DNA from: Lunularia cruciata
Taxonomy: Eukaryota; Streptophyta; Marchantiopsida; Lunulariales; Lunulariaceae
Direction of reading: 5' to 3'
Assembly: GCA_948567375.1 (NCBI GenBank)
Contig: OX419756.1
Coordinates: 39,446,333-39,510,332 of the forward strand
DNA: 64,000 nt
Each line of letters starts with the position of its first letter. Position 1 is the stretch's first letter. Below, piece by piece: positions 12,190 to 27,100 of the stretch. The translations under genes were made by a program, and so were the position numbers. The notes beneath the pieces were generated by a model. The model was not told where the DNA came from and did not search any database. It saw nothing but the letters and a program-made list of their open reading frames with translations.

Positions 12190-13886
12190 AGTGAGGCTAA
12201 GATCGCTTCCAAGCCCACTGTGAAGTCAATCTCGATCCAAATAAATCTTTTCCATCCTTTACCAATATCTGCAACAAATTTTCGAAGAAGGCTGCACCTG
12301 GACTAAAACCGGCCGACAGTATTTGTACAGAACCCTTTCAACATTTACCCGGCATATATCTCTCGGCTTAAAAGAACCCTGCACCCATGAGTCCACAATC
12401 GGGATAATTTAGGATATATGTGCTAATCTCTTCATCATATCACAATTCCGCGTTTCTTAACTACAATACCTTGCCATCTCTATAGTATCCCCAACGACAA
12501 TACCATTCAGGACACAATGAATAGCTTCCCTAGCAACAACTAGATACCACAGAGTTTTAATAGTCCTTGCTATATGTCCTAAATTGAAATAAAGTATTAC
12601 TGAAGAACGGCAGAGATGGACCATCTGTACACGTGATCATCAGCCTTCATTCCACAGAAAGCTATTCGACAAAAGTAGCAACTGAAAGAACAGACGGCCC
12701 CCATCTGTACGAAATTCTCCAAAGTAAGCAACCGTCTGAGTTATTTAACTTCGATCTCTCAAGAAGTCTTTCCTTTCCGTAATCTCCAAACTCCTTCAAT
12801 TGTTGCTAACCTGATTGTCATCTACACCAACTCCCGAGTTCCACTTCGACTTCGAATTCCATCCCTCGTTCAAGAAGCGGACGTCGATTAAGTCACCCTG
12901 ACGATAATCTGTAGTTCATTCGTTCAGAACTGTCACAAAAGTTTCAGCAACCGCAAAGTTATACATGAATCGGCAGCGGGGCCAACTGAAATTCTTGATT
13001 GCATTCTATTCTCATTCCCTTCCTCAACTTTGAGTTTCCAAAGAAGATCTTTGCGGGTTAGATGTGGCCGCGTACACACAGATGATGAAGAACGAAGAAG
13101 AGGAGGAAGAAGAGCATGCCGTGTTCTTGGAGTCAAAAGGTCCTCGTTCACACAGGCAGTTCTCCCAACCCTCGATCGGGGGACATTTAGTCGCCAAATG
13201 TCTTTGACATTTCGGACAAGTGGCCACTGGCGGGAAAGTGGACCAAAATTTGGTGGTTGAATTTACAATTTAAGCCAAATTTATAATTCGAGCTTCGTTT
13301 GGTTTAAATTGCAGTTTCAGATGTGTACACGAAATGGTCAAGATGGAGGATAAAACTTGTATAGTTCTGACAAAAGTTCGTGATAAAGTCTTTAGAAAAA
13401 TCTAGTAGACTCTTGAGACCATCAATTCAACCTCTACAATAAGACAATGAACTATTTATCACTTACATTATTACCAAATTAGCAAGTCAATTTAATTTTA
13501 ACAATTTTAATTTGAAGCTAGCTAGAAACACCTCATACTATTGACTTATTAATATGAACTTAGGTAGAATGCATTTGAAAAGGAAATGAAAAAAAGCTGA
13601 GCCTGAATATCTGGATCAGGACAAACCTACCAAGATTCAAACCTATTCAATATGGATGAGTTTATATATCAGGTCGCTCTTCATAAATCCAACAAGGGAA
13701 AAAGAATTATGATACATTCTATAAATTATCTAAGACTTACATTACGAATAAACTGAAACAAATTCAACCACTAGTTCAAAATACATTCTACACTAGTTCC
13801 ACAAGCAAGATTGGATCAAGGCACTAGCAATATTCATTCTAAAGAATACTAGTAGTAAATACAAGTGAACAAGGTTTTAATATAGA
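12190..13886. other. Intergenic region upstream of the U-box gene
   Basis: No gene supported. It should hold the promoter and 5' leader of the minus-strand U-box gene, possibly with a leader intron. The small overlapping ORFs near 12933-13260 on both strands show no recognisable protein. Confidence 0.4.
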
Positions 13887-13990
13887 AAAGAGAGGCGACC
13901 GCGTAGGAAAAACGAAGGATTGGAAGACCCCATCAAGCCGTACAAGGGAGAGAAAAAAAGTAACATGGGGCTAAGCCCCAATAATATATA
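13887..13990 (-). mobile_element. 3' end of the RLE-type non-LTR retrotransposon (copy A)
   Basis: About 100 bp match the 3' terminal sequence shared with copies at 25984, 36593, 46318 and 47650. The block contains 'gaccccatcaagccgtacaa' and 'gggagagaaaaaaagtaacatggggctaagcccc' on the plus strand. The element is in minus orientation. It is extremely 5'-truncated, as is common for target-primed reverse transcription products, and abuts a TA microsatellite. Confidence 0.7.
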
Positions 13991-14000
13991 TAATTGGGGC

Positions 14001-14028
14001 TATATATATATATATATATATATATAAT
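14001..14028. repeat. (TA)n microsatellite
   Basis: A run of alternating TA of about 26 bases lies beside the truncated non-LTR copy. Confidence 0.9.
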
Positions 14029-14739
14029 GGAAGAAAACTTTGAGCGATTTCCAAGTTGTCTTAGAACATATGATGAGACAGTTACACGCGTGATGGACCA
14101 TGTAGACCTTGCATCTGAACTTGCTGTATCAACTGAAAGGTGTGTAGACAAAGATAATCTTACTCGAGTATTTGTTCCGCGACTTTGAGGTAGTTGTCTT
14201 TATTTTAAGGAATTCGGGAATGCAGGTGACAGAAAGGCACGCCGGGAGTGACAATCTATGCCACAAATTGTGTCAGATTGGATGTACTATACCCATTTCG
14301 CGCCTTACATGGAGATATCGCAATATTTGTTGAGAGCCTTGAGAAGAACTCTCATGGGTAAGGCAAGTTTATTGTGTGAAGTTTGTCAACTTCAGATCAC
14401 AACCACAAATTTCATAATTATACTTCGGAAAGAGTGCAGCAGACCAAATTAAAAGTCGACTAACGTGTACTAAACTTTCGACGGACTGTTTTGATTATCA
14501 GAATGAATTGGTGATACAGACTTACGGCACAAACTTGGTCTCTTTCGCAGATATGCTCCTTTTACTTTTAGCTAGGATTCTGCTACTCAAATGTCAAGCT
14601 TCATAGCATACCTTCGCTGATCATCGTGGCCAAGGTACTATGACAAGTATTAAGGAAATCTACACCTGCTCCAGTTGCTCGTGTACTCTACAATGAAAAG
14701 CAGATCTAATAAAACTACAGTAGTACCTAGAACGTTAAC
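14029..14739. other. Unassigned stretch downstream of SKL2
   Basis: No gene supported. Short plus-strand ORFs (14029-14188, 14258-14452) have no recognisable family. The region should contain the 3' UTR of the minus-strand SKL2 gene. Confidence 0.35.
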
Positions 14740-17310
14740 CTACAGCGCCATAGATCCTGCTTGCATTTGTTTGTCCTGTGGACTATTTGGATCCCAACCA
14801 GGTGGCATAATTTCTGGCCAGTCTCCTCGGCAACCCAGTCGTACGTAAAGACTTTTCTTCCCTGAAAGAAGAGTAACAGACAAAGTGTGGCCTGCCATCA
14901 AATTCTTGAATTGCAACAGCGGATGCTGACAGTTTAGAAGGACCAGGTTTGAACTCTTAACACGTATCATGCAAACCAACTATGCACGAGATATACAAGA
15001 TCCTTCATCAACCAGATCCACCTAAACCAACCGAATACAGATACATCTATGAGTAGATGGTTACACTCAGCACCGATGAAGTTTTTCGGGCATTTACCTG
15101 GTAGGTCCTTCTCTGCATCTAGAAGGTACTTCAACGCTTTAAGAGCTCCCTCAGATGTCGGCCGAACAGCGTCAACGTCCCAACCAGATAACGCCACGAC
15201 AACGTCTGCATTGGAATAAGTCTGCGAGCCCTCTTGTTTCGCCTTCACAACTTCTTCCTTAGCTGAGTCCTCATCTGTGAAAACATTGCAACTTCTGTAA
15301 GACACTCTAGTAGAAAGCTTGACCCTGATTTGGTACCTAACCGCCGGCACTTGGCTTTCTATTGTGAGTGAAGTTGATTAATATCTATCCGTTGGAAAAT
15401 TATCATGTTGTACCTTGAGCCCGACTTTGAGATAACCAGATGGTGAAGCCAGAATGGAGGCCTTTCCAACCATCTTGACGTGTCGCAGCACCGCTGATTC
15501 CTCCAAGAGTTCCTACGACTAATCTCACATGCCTGTCATTGCTCATACGTGTTCAGGATTTGAGAAGTGACGAGAAAAAGTGATGTACAAAACCCATAAA
15601 TAAGTAAGGCTGTAAATCTCAGACCTGACAATCGAGTGCCCGGCAAAACTCTCCCTTCTATCGAATTCCTACTTCACTGATACATCCGAGCAAGGTCCAA
15701 CTATCTATCTGACCGTCAGATATCTATCATGTCTCACTGGCTCTTGGCAACTTTACAAACTAGTATTGTGTATTTCTGTGATAAATTAGATATACCACAA
15801 AAATGATGTAATAGAAGGGGAGGAGGAGACATCTTAACTGGCTCAGAGAATTGATTACTGCTCCTTCGGCTCTGGCAACAGCTTCTTCTCCCTCCTCTGA
15901 AGATACTGCACTTTCAGACATTCTTGTGAGAAGTTGGATATCCAGATTGACGCCTTCATGAAAAATTGGACCGTTAAACAGCTGCACCAAGTGTTGAAAG
16001 CTATATAGTTGCCAGTATAATTTAGTTAACATTAAGGTATAACTTACTCTGACTGACAGACGCCTTTGCAATTTCCTCAATCAATGTTTGAGTCCTTAAA
16101 GGAACATACCTGGAAAGAAAACGAGAAGTTTGATTCAGTCATCCAACCCGGCAATTTCATGTTCAAAATCTCTCAAAAAGTATAATTGCTACATTCCTAG
16201 AGAACAGGTAACAAACACGGTCCTAAATAAACACGGTCAGAAACAAAATTGAAAACATACTCCAAGCCTGCAGCTAGCTCTTCTGCGACAGCCCAGTTCA
16301 CATCAGTTGACTCTCCTACAATGTAAACTGATGCTCCCTTAAGCTGTGATGCAACACCCTTGGCTAAAGAGTCCCATGCTTGCACCAAATCTGGCCACAA
16401 CTGTTCCCTGTCGGCCTTCTGGAGACTCAGAACAACCTCCGTCTCATCCACAAACCTGGCACAAACAACATTCTCTACATAAATACATAAATAGTTCGTA
16501 ACCGAAGTGTGACAGCTCTTCGATCATCAAACCTCAGCGAAATATAGAGAAATTTGGACCAAACTTAACATGTATGAGTAGAAGAAAATCAAGCGAAAAG
16601 ACATCACATGGTGCGTGAAGGACCGGGACAAACCACACAGTCTCATGGGGTTGAATGCGGCCGTAAAGGGAGCTCGCATTTAGTAAGATCTGCACACCCT
16701 GTGGTGTCTGGACTCCGACGCACAGAGATGTCGGTTGTGTATCGACTGCTACATATCTCGCTGTATATTGAGCAGCACCATCCTTAACCGGTGGGAGCGC
16801 CACCCGCACCTCCAAATTCCCTCCTTCTTCATGGAACTGGAATTGGAGGTCAACACTTTTTCACCTTAAAAAGCACTCCTCTCCATGATTTTAGAAATTC
16901 TTCACTTATCAATGGACATCACTGTTCTTATTTCCAGAGCGTACTCAGAGAGAACTCTAATTTTATCACTTCCTTTCTGCACTTCAAACCATTCAACACG
17001 AACAAGAATACAAAAATACCTCGTAATTCACACCCTTCTCTAGCGCCAAAACCTCACCACTTGATATCCGCTTCTCCTCTGTGTTCCATCGCACACAACG
17101 GGTAGAAAAATTCCCGAATTTTATCAAAGCTCCAAAATCCCCCCCGCGCACGAACGATGAAGAGCTCAAAGACAGCGAGAATGAGGAGCTGCTGCACGCA
17201 ACAGGAGATCTTCGAGACGATGCCGTCGAAAATTCCCTATCTAAAAATCGACTTGAAACCGCCGCAGCAGCAGTGAGGCATTTTGCCGAAGCCATACAAT
17301 TGCTCCACAT
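14740..17310 (-). CDS. SKL2: Shikimate kinase-like 2 (CS domain plus pseudokinase)
   Basis: Exons inferred (minus): 17310-17020, 16836-16634, 16455-16261, 16109-16048, 15953-15839, 15532-15414, 15274-15098, 14861-14740. They join in frame to 427 residues. Residues 1 to about 90 are Ser/Ala-rich with few acids, like a chloroplast transit peptide. Residues about 95-195 resemble the CS/p23-like domain ('ETVWF', 'ADREQLWPDL'). The rest is a shikimate kinase fold. The nucleotide-binding P-loop expected after 'GASVYIVG' reads ESTDVNW and lacks the GxGKS/T signature, so shikimate phosphorylation is not expected. The later segment 'VVGTLGGISGA...W...GFTIWLS' matches the family. Plant SKL2 is known as a catalytically inactive shikimate kinase relative of unclear role. 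The boundary at 15953 is the least certain. It is divergent from NDUFS6 with about 650 bp between starts. Confidence 0.86.
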
Positions 17311-17962
17311 TTTTCTCGCCCCACCTGAGAGGCTTCTTTCTAATTGCTATCGAACATCCACTATTCAGCCATATCCTTTCACAGGGGAAGGAAAGGGAAA
17401 GAATCTTCAAGGCATCTATATCCATGAACTCCACCGGTTAACGTGGTAGTGTATCCGGGGCCAACCTTGAACATTTCAGACATGTCCATCCACTGGGGAA
17501 AGGATGGAACATTCGAGGATCTACGCTGTAGGTCCAACTTACGTGGTTAACCTCAAAGCTACAGGAACCACCCTAACCCAGTTTTCTGAGAATCCCCACA
17601 AAGTGTGAAATGCATTCCGGCTGATTTTGGGTATCCTGGTGTCCAGAGGGTTTTCTTACGGATCAAACTTTGCTCCTAAAACCTGCTAAGATTCTCGAAT
17701 ATATCCCGTGAAATATGGTAACAGCCGGTGGTTCCATTACTTAACCGGGAGACGAATACCGGGGAATGGCATTGAACGCAGTGGATACTTTACGCATAGT
17801 ACGTATTCTACCACGTAGGGGCCGAACAATAGATCGGTACTCGAAGGAGGAAGACAATGTGAGGCACTTCATTCTCCGGAAGATTTTCTGTCTCTCTTAC
17901 TCTCACAGTTCGATTTGGTGGTGGTGTTTGGAAAGACGGAGGAGAGCAAGTGAGTGTCAACG
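17311..17962. promoter_or_regulatory. Divergent promoter region between SKL2 and NDUFS6
   Basis: The starts of the two genes face away from each other across about 650 bp, so this interval must contain both promoters and leaders. ORFs crossing it are shadows. I see no single motif strong enough to name. Confidence 0.5.
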
Positions 17963-18346
17963 ATGTCGAAGACACAGCTTGCATTTCGGCTGTTGCGGAC
18001 GGGTTTGGCCCGCTGTGCACCAGGCCCAGATTTTGCTGGAAAGGGAAGAATGGGGTCGTATCAACTCATGAATGCGAGGAGGATGGCACACACTGAGAAT
18101 TTGCCTATTGATAGCCAGCACACCGCGAAGTGGATGACTAACTACGATAAAAAGTCACCGATGGAGCTGATTAATGAGATAGAACCTATCGCGGTTCATG
18201 CTCGGGTCGTGGCATGCGAAGGAGGAAGAGATCCAGCTCTGGGGCACCCGATCGAGTACATTTCCTTAGATCTTGGCGAACCGGCGGTGTGCAAATATTG
18301 TGGACTAAGATATGTTCAAGTTGAAGGTTACCACGGAGGTCATTAA
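17963..18346 (+). CDS. NDUFS6: Mitochondrial complex I 13-kDa zinc subunit (NDUFS6)
   Basis: A single-exon ORF of 127 residues. The first ~45 residues are rich in Arg, Leu and Ala with no acidic residues in the first 22, fitting a mitochondrial presequence. The C-terminal half is the conserved zinc-binding domain with ligands Cys85, His95, Cys110 and Cys113 ('ACEGG', 'LGHPIEYI', 'PAVCKYCGLRY'), matching the C-H-C-C set of the family. The protein belongs to the NADH dehydrogenase N-module junction and is needed late in complex I assembly. I chose the ATG at 17963; an in-frame GTG nine bases upstream is not a plausible start. Downstream, a CAG acceptor-like site at about 18700 suggests an intron in the 3' UTR. 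Confidence 0.92.
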   Translation: MSKTQLAFRLLRTGLARCAPGPDFAGKGRMGSYQLMNARRMAHTENLPIDSQHTAKWMTNYDKKSPMELINEIEPIAVHARVVACEGGRDPALGHPIEYISLDLGEPAVCKYCGLRYVQVEGYHGGH

Positions 18347-20009
18347 GGAAGGATTGAATTTCAAGGCAGTGTAAGCTTCTTTACATTTTCTCCTAGAAAC
18401 TTTAGAGAAGTTGTGAAGAGATAGAACCCTATCTAAGTCATGTGAATTTTGCTGCATACCGCAAATTGGACCGCAAATTTTGAGGAATTTGTGCACAACC
18501 TACGATATTTTGATTGAACTGTTCGACCTTTAGGAAACCCTTGTAGGATTGCTTACTTTTAAGTGATAATTCTACTCTGTTCGGTAGATTATATCTTTGT
18601 GTTCCAAATCACGTAGACATCCAGTGTGCTCAAGTGACGGTGTGCTAGTTTCAACGGAACCTTTGGGCTCTTCTTTCAACTTTTTTGTTTGTCAATGCAG
18701 GTGCGACATGGGTGTTGCAGGGTTCGAATAGTACTTCTGTTGCCAACTCTCGTACTCCCGTTCTGTGACGACCTTCAAGCAGGGAAATGAAGTGCACGGT
18801 TTCATTGGTCTGCTAGGGTCCTGAGTCGCATGGAAACAGAGTGATTGGTCACAGTCTTGGACACCGAAGTTTGGGATTACAGGAGAACATTTCTCGGAAC
18901 ATGTAATTACAAAAGTAATAAGCTACTTGGGAGCTTTTTGTTCCCCTCCCGACCGAGGGATGGGGCTTCCATAAATATGATCTCAAGAAGGCATTTCAGT
19001 CATCAGTCTAGCTATAGGAATTTAGACGATCCTAATTCCTTTTTCCAGAACAGTAGAAGCTTTGAAATGGATTCTCTTTGCCAACCACCTGCAGAAAGTT
19101 CTTGGGTTTCATTCGATAGAGCTGAACTATTGCGTGATTGCAGTTGTGTCAGATCCAGTTGTAAAATCAGGGGAGCTAAATACCCACAACAGTTGCCAAT
19201 TCAGGTTCTCAACTCTTTCAGTATTTTGAGAGAGCCTTCTCGTACAGTGCAGTAGGCCACTTTTCCTTTCATATATGTGATCATCATGTTCTGTCTCTGC
19301 ATCTTGATCTTGCCCTCCAAGCTGGAAGGCTTATGTGAAAGCAGTAAGAAGTCTTCTTTTTGCTGGACTGGTTTAAATAATCAAGCGAGCTCAAGTTCGA
19401 GAAACCAACGTCAATGTATAATTTGGATATGATATAAGAAGCTCGTTGGCTTATCTGAAAGCAGAGGATGAGATTGCGATCGTTGAGTCTTCCTGAGTTT
19501 TGAAAGGGAAGAATGGGGGCGCTTGAGTACGGCAATAATTTTGAGTAGTACCAACAATCATAGGGTTTTATTTGGTAGAGCGTAAGTAGCATCTGTGAAA
19601 CTCTTAGACATCACATGGAGATCATCTCAATCACTAAACTTCTGAAAGCCGTTCTTATATGCAATAAATGGAGGCAAATAGCAATTTAAGATGTAGGCCC
19701 ACAACTTGCAGTGTAGGGGAGAAACTGAGAATCATTTGACTCAGGCACTTGATTTTGACACAAGTACTTGATATCCTGATTTGACTGCATTCAAACAGGG
19801 ATGAAGTTTCACTGTATCTCGGGTCAGGATTCAATATGTGCACAACGCAGAATTACGTATAATTGATACGCTTTTTAATAAACTCGATTGTGTTTTGTAA
19901 ACATGTCGAGTTCTGTGGCATCCGCTTGTATCATCCGTCTGCAGGGATACATGCAGGAACTCAAATCAGAAACTCCAATTTGCCTTACTTATCCGTCCGC
20001 GGCATGTTC
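18347..20009. other. Downstream of NDUFS6; no supported gene
   Basis: The first ~400 bp probably form the NDUFS6 3' UTR, possibly spliced. A plus-strand ORF at 18845-19255 (136 codons) has no recognisable domain, and I cannot link it to a gene. Confidence 0.35.
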
Positions 20010-20360
20010 TCATTGTTTCCGCCGCTCCTCCTTAATATTTCCATTGTTAACCTTTAGACCAGTGGAGGTTGTCAATGGGGAAGTGGCCACTTTAAACAAC
20101 GTTTTGCCCTTAGTGAACTTCTTCGCTTTCTTCACATGGTTGTTTCTTCCACCCTCGGAGGTCGTCGAGGAGGTAAGCTTCTTCTTACCACCTTTGGATT
20201 CAGGAGGTTCCGATTTCTTCCCACCTTTAGCTTCTGGAGGTTTCGACCTATTTCGCTGGTTGACTTTGATCGTCCGTTCTTGTACTAGCTCAATCTTTTC
20301 GACTTTGCGTCCTTGTAACTTCCATATATGCCGACCGGCTCTGCCCTGGTTTCCTCCCAT
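20010..20360 (-). CDS. Possible small Lys-rich protein, unknown function
   Basis: An ORF of 116 residues with an ATG followed by 'GGNQGRAGRH'. The centre has an internal near-repeat (PPEAKGGKK, PPESKGGKK), and the whole is strongly basic with many Lys, Arg and Ser. There is no membrane segment, signal peptide or known domain. It could be a small nuclear or ribosome-associated plant protein, or part of a longer spliced gene. The opposite strand is open over the same bases, which lowers confidence. I do not recognise it. Confidence 0.3.
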   Translation of the reverse strand: MGGNQGRAGRHIWKLQGRKVEKIELVQERTIKVNQRNRSKPPEAKGGKKSEPPESKGGKKKLTSSTTSEGGRNNHVKKAKKFTKGKTLFKVATSPLTTSTGLKVNNGNIKEERRKQ

Positions 20361-21528
20361 GAGAATAATTGATGAAGCTGGATCGTTGAAGAACTATCAC
20401 TTCTAGTAAGCGATATCTGTGCAGCCTCCGGTTAGATATGGCATACGACAAGACAGTCAAATGACCCAGGAAAAGATACTCACTAGTAATAGAGGTGGCG
20501 AAGTGCATAGGCAGAACTGAAGCTCCGATACTTATACCAAGTTTCTAACTAGCAGACTGCCTTGAGCTGGCGCGGTAAGAACGGATACCATGACGTTATG
20601 ATTGGTTTTGCTTGACTCACTGAAAGCCCGTTGATTGTAGCATTCAAACCCCGAGAACTTCAAAATCTTTGGAGGCCACCGCTCCTCATAATGCGTGGAT
20701 TCGCCTTGATTCCGGTTCACTCGAAACAGATTATGGATAATGGTGCGAGCCGTTAGTGCCCTATCTAGACTGCATGATGGAGCCGGTTTCAGTCTACATC
20801 CTACAGGAGAAACGGCTTTTGTAGCGAGAAGAACGTATTCCCCCAGGCTCAAAAACAAATTTCAAATGCTCTTTCTGAGGATACAGTTAAAGAACCATCT
20901 TCAAAGTAAAGAGACTCTCTTTCCTCTGAAATCTTACGGATAGATTTCCCTCTTCAGGCAGAACGAGATACAGAATCCCATCATTGAATTCCATGCAATC
21001 ACATTCACAGTCCTGTCTGACCTGTAGGACATCATGCTAAGGCGTACCATTAGCCTGGAAACCTCCGTTCGAGAAAAAATCCACCAACTCTATCTTTTGA
21101 ATAGATTTTCACACATGCTGCAGTTTGATGAATCCAACACTTTGTTGATTATACGTGTAGTCGTTCGTGACTCAATGTTCCTAGCACCATCATACGTCAC
21201 GGAGTTCCATTACACTCTAAAGCCTACTCTCTCAAATGTACAGTCAAGTGTAACACGATTGTTCAGTATCAAAGTAGGTATCTCAGTCCCGTACATCTCG
21301 TACTTCAATAGCCTATATTTACCCACATGACAACCACATGGAGGGCTTTCTCACTAACTCATCGAGAAATAAATTAACCCGCCACTGTAACACTAGTTAA
21401 ATAAACCCCACATTCTCCTTAGCTCACGAACTAAACCGACCACCTCATTACATGGCTTTTTGTCTACATCCTGTCCTCTGTACATTTGATTTTTAGAATC
21501 CACTATACATAAACTTTCAATAATTCAC
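20361..21528. other. Intergenic; no supported gene
   Basis: Only short ORFs without recognisable content. The right end should contain the 3' UTR of the minus-strand MDAR gene. Confidence 0.35.
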
Positions 21529-24813
<3,285 letters not shown>

Positions 24814-25983
24814 TCATCGATCTCCACTTCCACCGGAACAAACCTGATACTGAACCTCCTCTGACAATCCAGTAATCCTCTTCCTCGTCCTTCTCGAACA
24901 CTGCTCTTCGTCCTCCTCAATCTGAAATTCACTCATTCCAAGAAAACTTTTCTCCTCCCTCCTCCTGGCTTCCCTTTCCTTCCTCTTCTCTGCAGCTTCT
25001 TCAGCTCCGTGTCAATCCCTTCCTCCAGCGCAGTCGACTCCAAATTTCTGTCTCTTGTGCCCCAACCCAATCCCCCTCTGTACAAAGAAAGAAGGTCCTC
25101 TTGTTCTCTTCTGCTCTGCAGATAGACCAACAAACCGTGTTTTCTGTCCATCATAGGCAAGCTCGCCAGTCTTCTTACTTTCCTTACTACAGTAGACATC
25201 GAGTGAGAGACCACGAACAACGTCCGAAGAATTCCGGCACGCAGCCAACGCCCCCCGGTGTCCAGCTAGTTTTCGTGCGGCGAATCTTAGAATCCTCAAA
25301 GATTCTCAGGAATATCTTGTAAAGATCGGTAGCATACGGCCGATTTGGGGTTGCTGTTTCCAGGCGTAAATTCTAGAATATGCTTCAAACAAGTTAAGAT
25401 TCTCGACTATAGGACGTAAATCCTCATGATATCCGGCGGTTCCACTCATCGACCGTGGATTCGGGGCAGGTACGCCACCGGACCAGCAGTTAATTACCTT
25501 AATGCCACGGCACGCCAGACGCGAGAAACCTCAGCAGCACGTGAAAGTCCACGCCTTGTACATCATGCGGTCTTTCTAGACCTCTCTCATCTCAAAGACA
25601 CGGCTCCAGGGCTACTTTGGGGCCAGTCCTCGCTTCAGGAGGTTACGTTACGACTGCCCCACTACAAGGTGTAACTTAAGGATCACCCTTCTTGTTATCC
25701 TACGTGGTCGCCATTCTCTCTACTTCAGGACCATCTCAAGCTCAAGATCAAAGCATAACCCATAAGCTTTCTTCTGGCGAGGGTTCCAGGAAACCTTTAA
25801 ACGAAAATTCAGTTGAAATAACTGTTTCTGTAACAGCAAGACCCGACGCGTACAAGATAGGAAACCTCATCAAGGATAAAATAAATAGTATTAAGTTCTA
25901 ATAGCATCGGAATGAGTGAGAAATTTCTCATTTTATCCTTCGAAAGTCAGAGCTATGTAAGTTAATTAGTATAAGTAAAACAA
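24814..25983. promoter_or_regulatory. Leader and promoter region of MDAR
   Basis: On the minus strand this is upstream of MDAR. A minus-strand ORF of 95 codons (25299-25012) ends before the MDAR ATG and could act as an upstream ORF if the leader starts that far out. It has no recognisable domain. Nothing else is supported. Confidence 0.4.
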
Positions 25984-26351
25984 CAGAAAAGGACGACTGC
26001 GTACAAACACGACAAATGGGAAGACCAATCAAGCCGGACAAGGGTGAGACAAAATGGGTAAAATGGGGCTAAGCCCTAATAAAGTAGATATGAGAAATCT
26101 GCAATATTGCACCAATACTGCACCTAAGATATCTGAGCTATGCAAGTAATATTGTCTACAAACAACAAAAGCATCCGAAGAAGCATCATCTAGTGTAATT
26201 ACTCTCCTATGGAAAGTAATTTGCAGAGTAATGAACATCCGTTGTCTAAAATATGTTACAAAGTATGAGAGTGAGAGTGGTACCCGTGGTGCCTAACATG
26301 AGAAGCTCTCATGCACTCATTAACAAATGTGTCTAATGTCATGTCCATTGC
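25984..26351 (-). mobile_element. RLE-type non-LTR retrotransposon, copy B, 3' part
   Basis: The 3' terminal block ('caatcaagccggacaagg', 'ggggctaagccctaataa') is followed in reverse by the end of the post-RT coding region. The minus-strand peptide at 26029-26238 ('ITLDDASSDAF', 'YLHSSDILGA') matches the same segment of copy D at 46100-46240. The copy is interrupted at 26351 by the chromovirus at 26352-32951 and resumes at 32957. Confidence 0.75.
26347..26351. repeat. Target-site duplication ATTGC, left
   Basis: Identical to 32952-32956 on the other side of the chromovirus. The uninterrupted relative in copy C (36975-36979) has one copy, ATCAC. Confidence 0.9.
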
Positions 26352-27083
26352 TGAAATATTCCGAAGACAAGAAAGAGAAACACAAATTACACACTCAACA
26401 TTTGGTGCCCCAAAAGAGCATCTTCTCTTTATTATATAGACAAAGAGGATCTCCTCCAAGGAAGCTCCACCATAGAATTAGGCACACAAATAGATGACAT
26501 GTCAACAAGCTCCACACTTGGATTACTTACTTGGATGGGTGGCATGTTGGTCTAGGTCCTATCTGGTTGGTCAAACAAGCTTTGACTGGAGAGAATCTTT
26601 TAGAGAATCTTCTTGTATGAGTCTCAGAATCACATGAGTAAGGTACCGTTGGAAAGCTCTCCACAAGACAAACCAAGGGGGAGGAAGGGCAGCCTATTCT
26701 CCTTTAGGGGGGGTGTTTGCATATTTTCAAGGCCTAATTCATCCGTTTAGGCCCTCCAAAATTGCCTTCAAAGATTTCAGGCATATTTCGGTTTGTACTC
26801 TATTAGTAGAAGTCTCCTTTTGGTGATACATCTTTCTGATCTGTTTAGTCCATCATTTGTAACATCCTTCCAGATGTTACCAACCAATTCTCACCTTTAA
26901 ATTATATGTCCAGCTATTGGTTCTAAGGTTCTCAAGTTTATTTCGGTTTTTGCTCTATTTGTAGAAGTACTCTTTTGGTGATACTTCTATCTAATCGATT
27001 TTGACCATCATCTATAGCATCATTCTAGATATTATCAAACCAAATTTCACATCTAGATCATATGGCTAGCTCTTGGTATTACA
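26352..27083 (-). repeat. Chromovirus 1: 3' LTR (element on minus strand)
   Basis: A 732-bp LTR, plus-strand ends TGAAATATTC and GGTATTACA, matching 32218-32951 over its length. It contains an internal tandem duplication of about 150 bp (near 26785-26935 and 26940-27083, each with 'tagaagt' and 'cttttggtgatac'). Confidence 0.93.
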
Positions 27084-27100
27084 GATCTCTCTCCTTTTAA
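27084..27100 (-). other. Polypurine tract of chromovirus 1
   Basis: On the minus strand 'aaaaggagagagatc' lies immediately before the 3' LTR, the usual place for plus-strand priming. Confidence 0.7.

Noticed and set aside
13030-13260. Arg-rich plus-strand ORF
   Set aside because: Overlaps an open minus-strand frame, has no domain, and lies where the U-box gene leader is expected.
14029-14188. Plus-strand ORF beginning MEENFERF
   Set aside because: Starts in a TA microsatellite, with no family and no continuation exon recognised.
17081-17449. 122-codon plus-strand ORF
   Set aside because: Overlaps the Ser-rich first exon of SKL2 on the other strand and has no domain.
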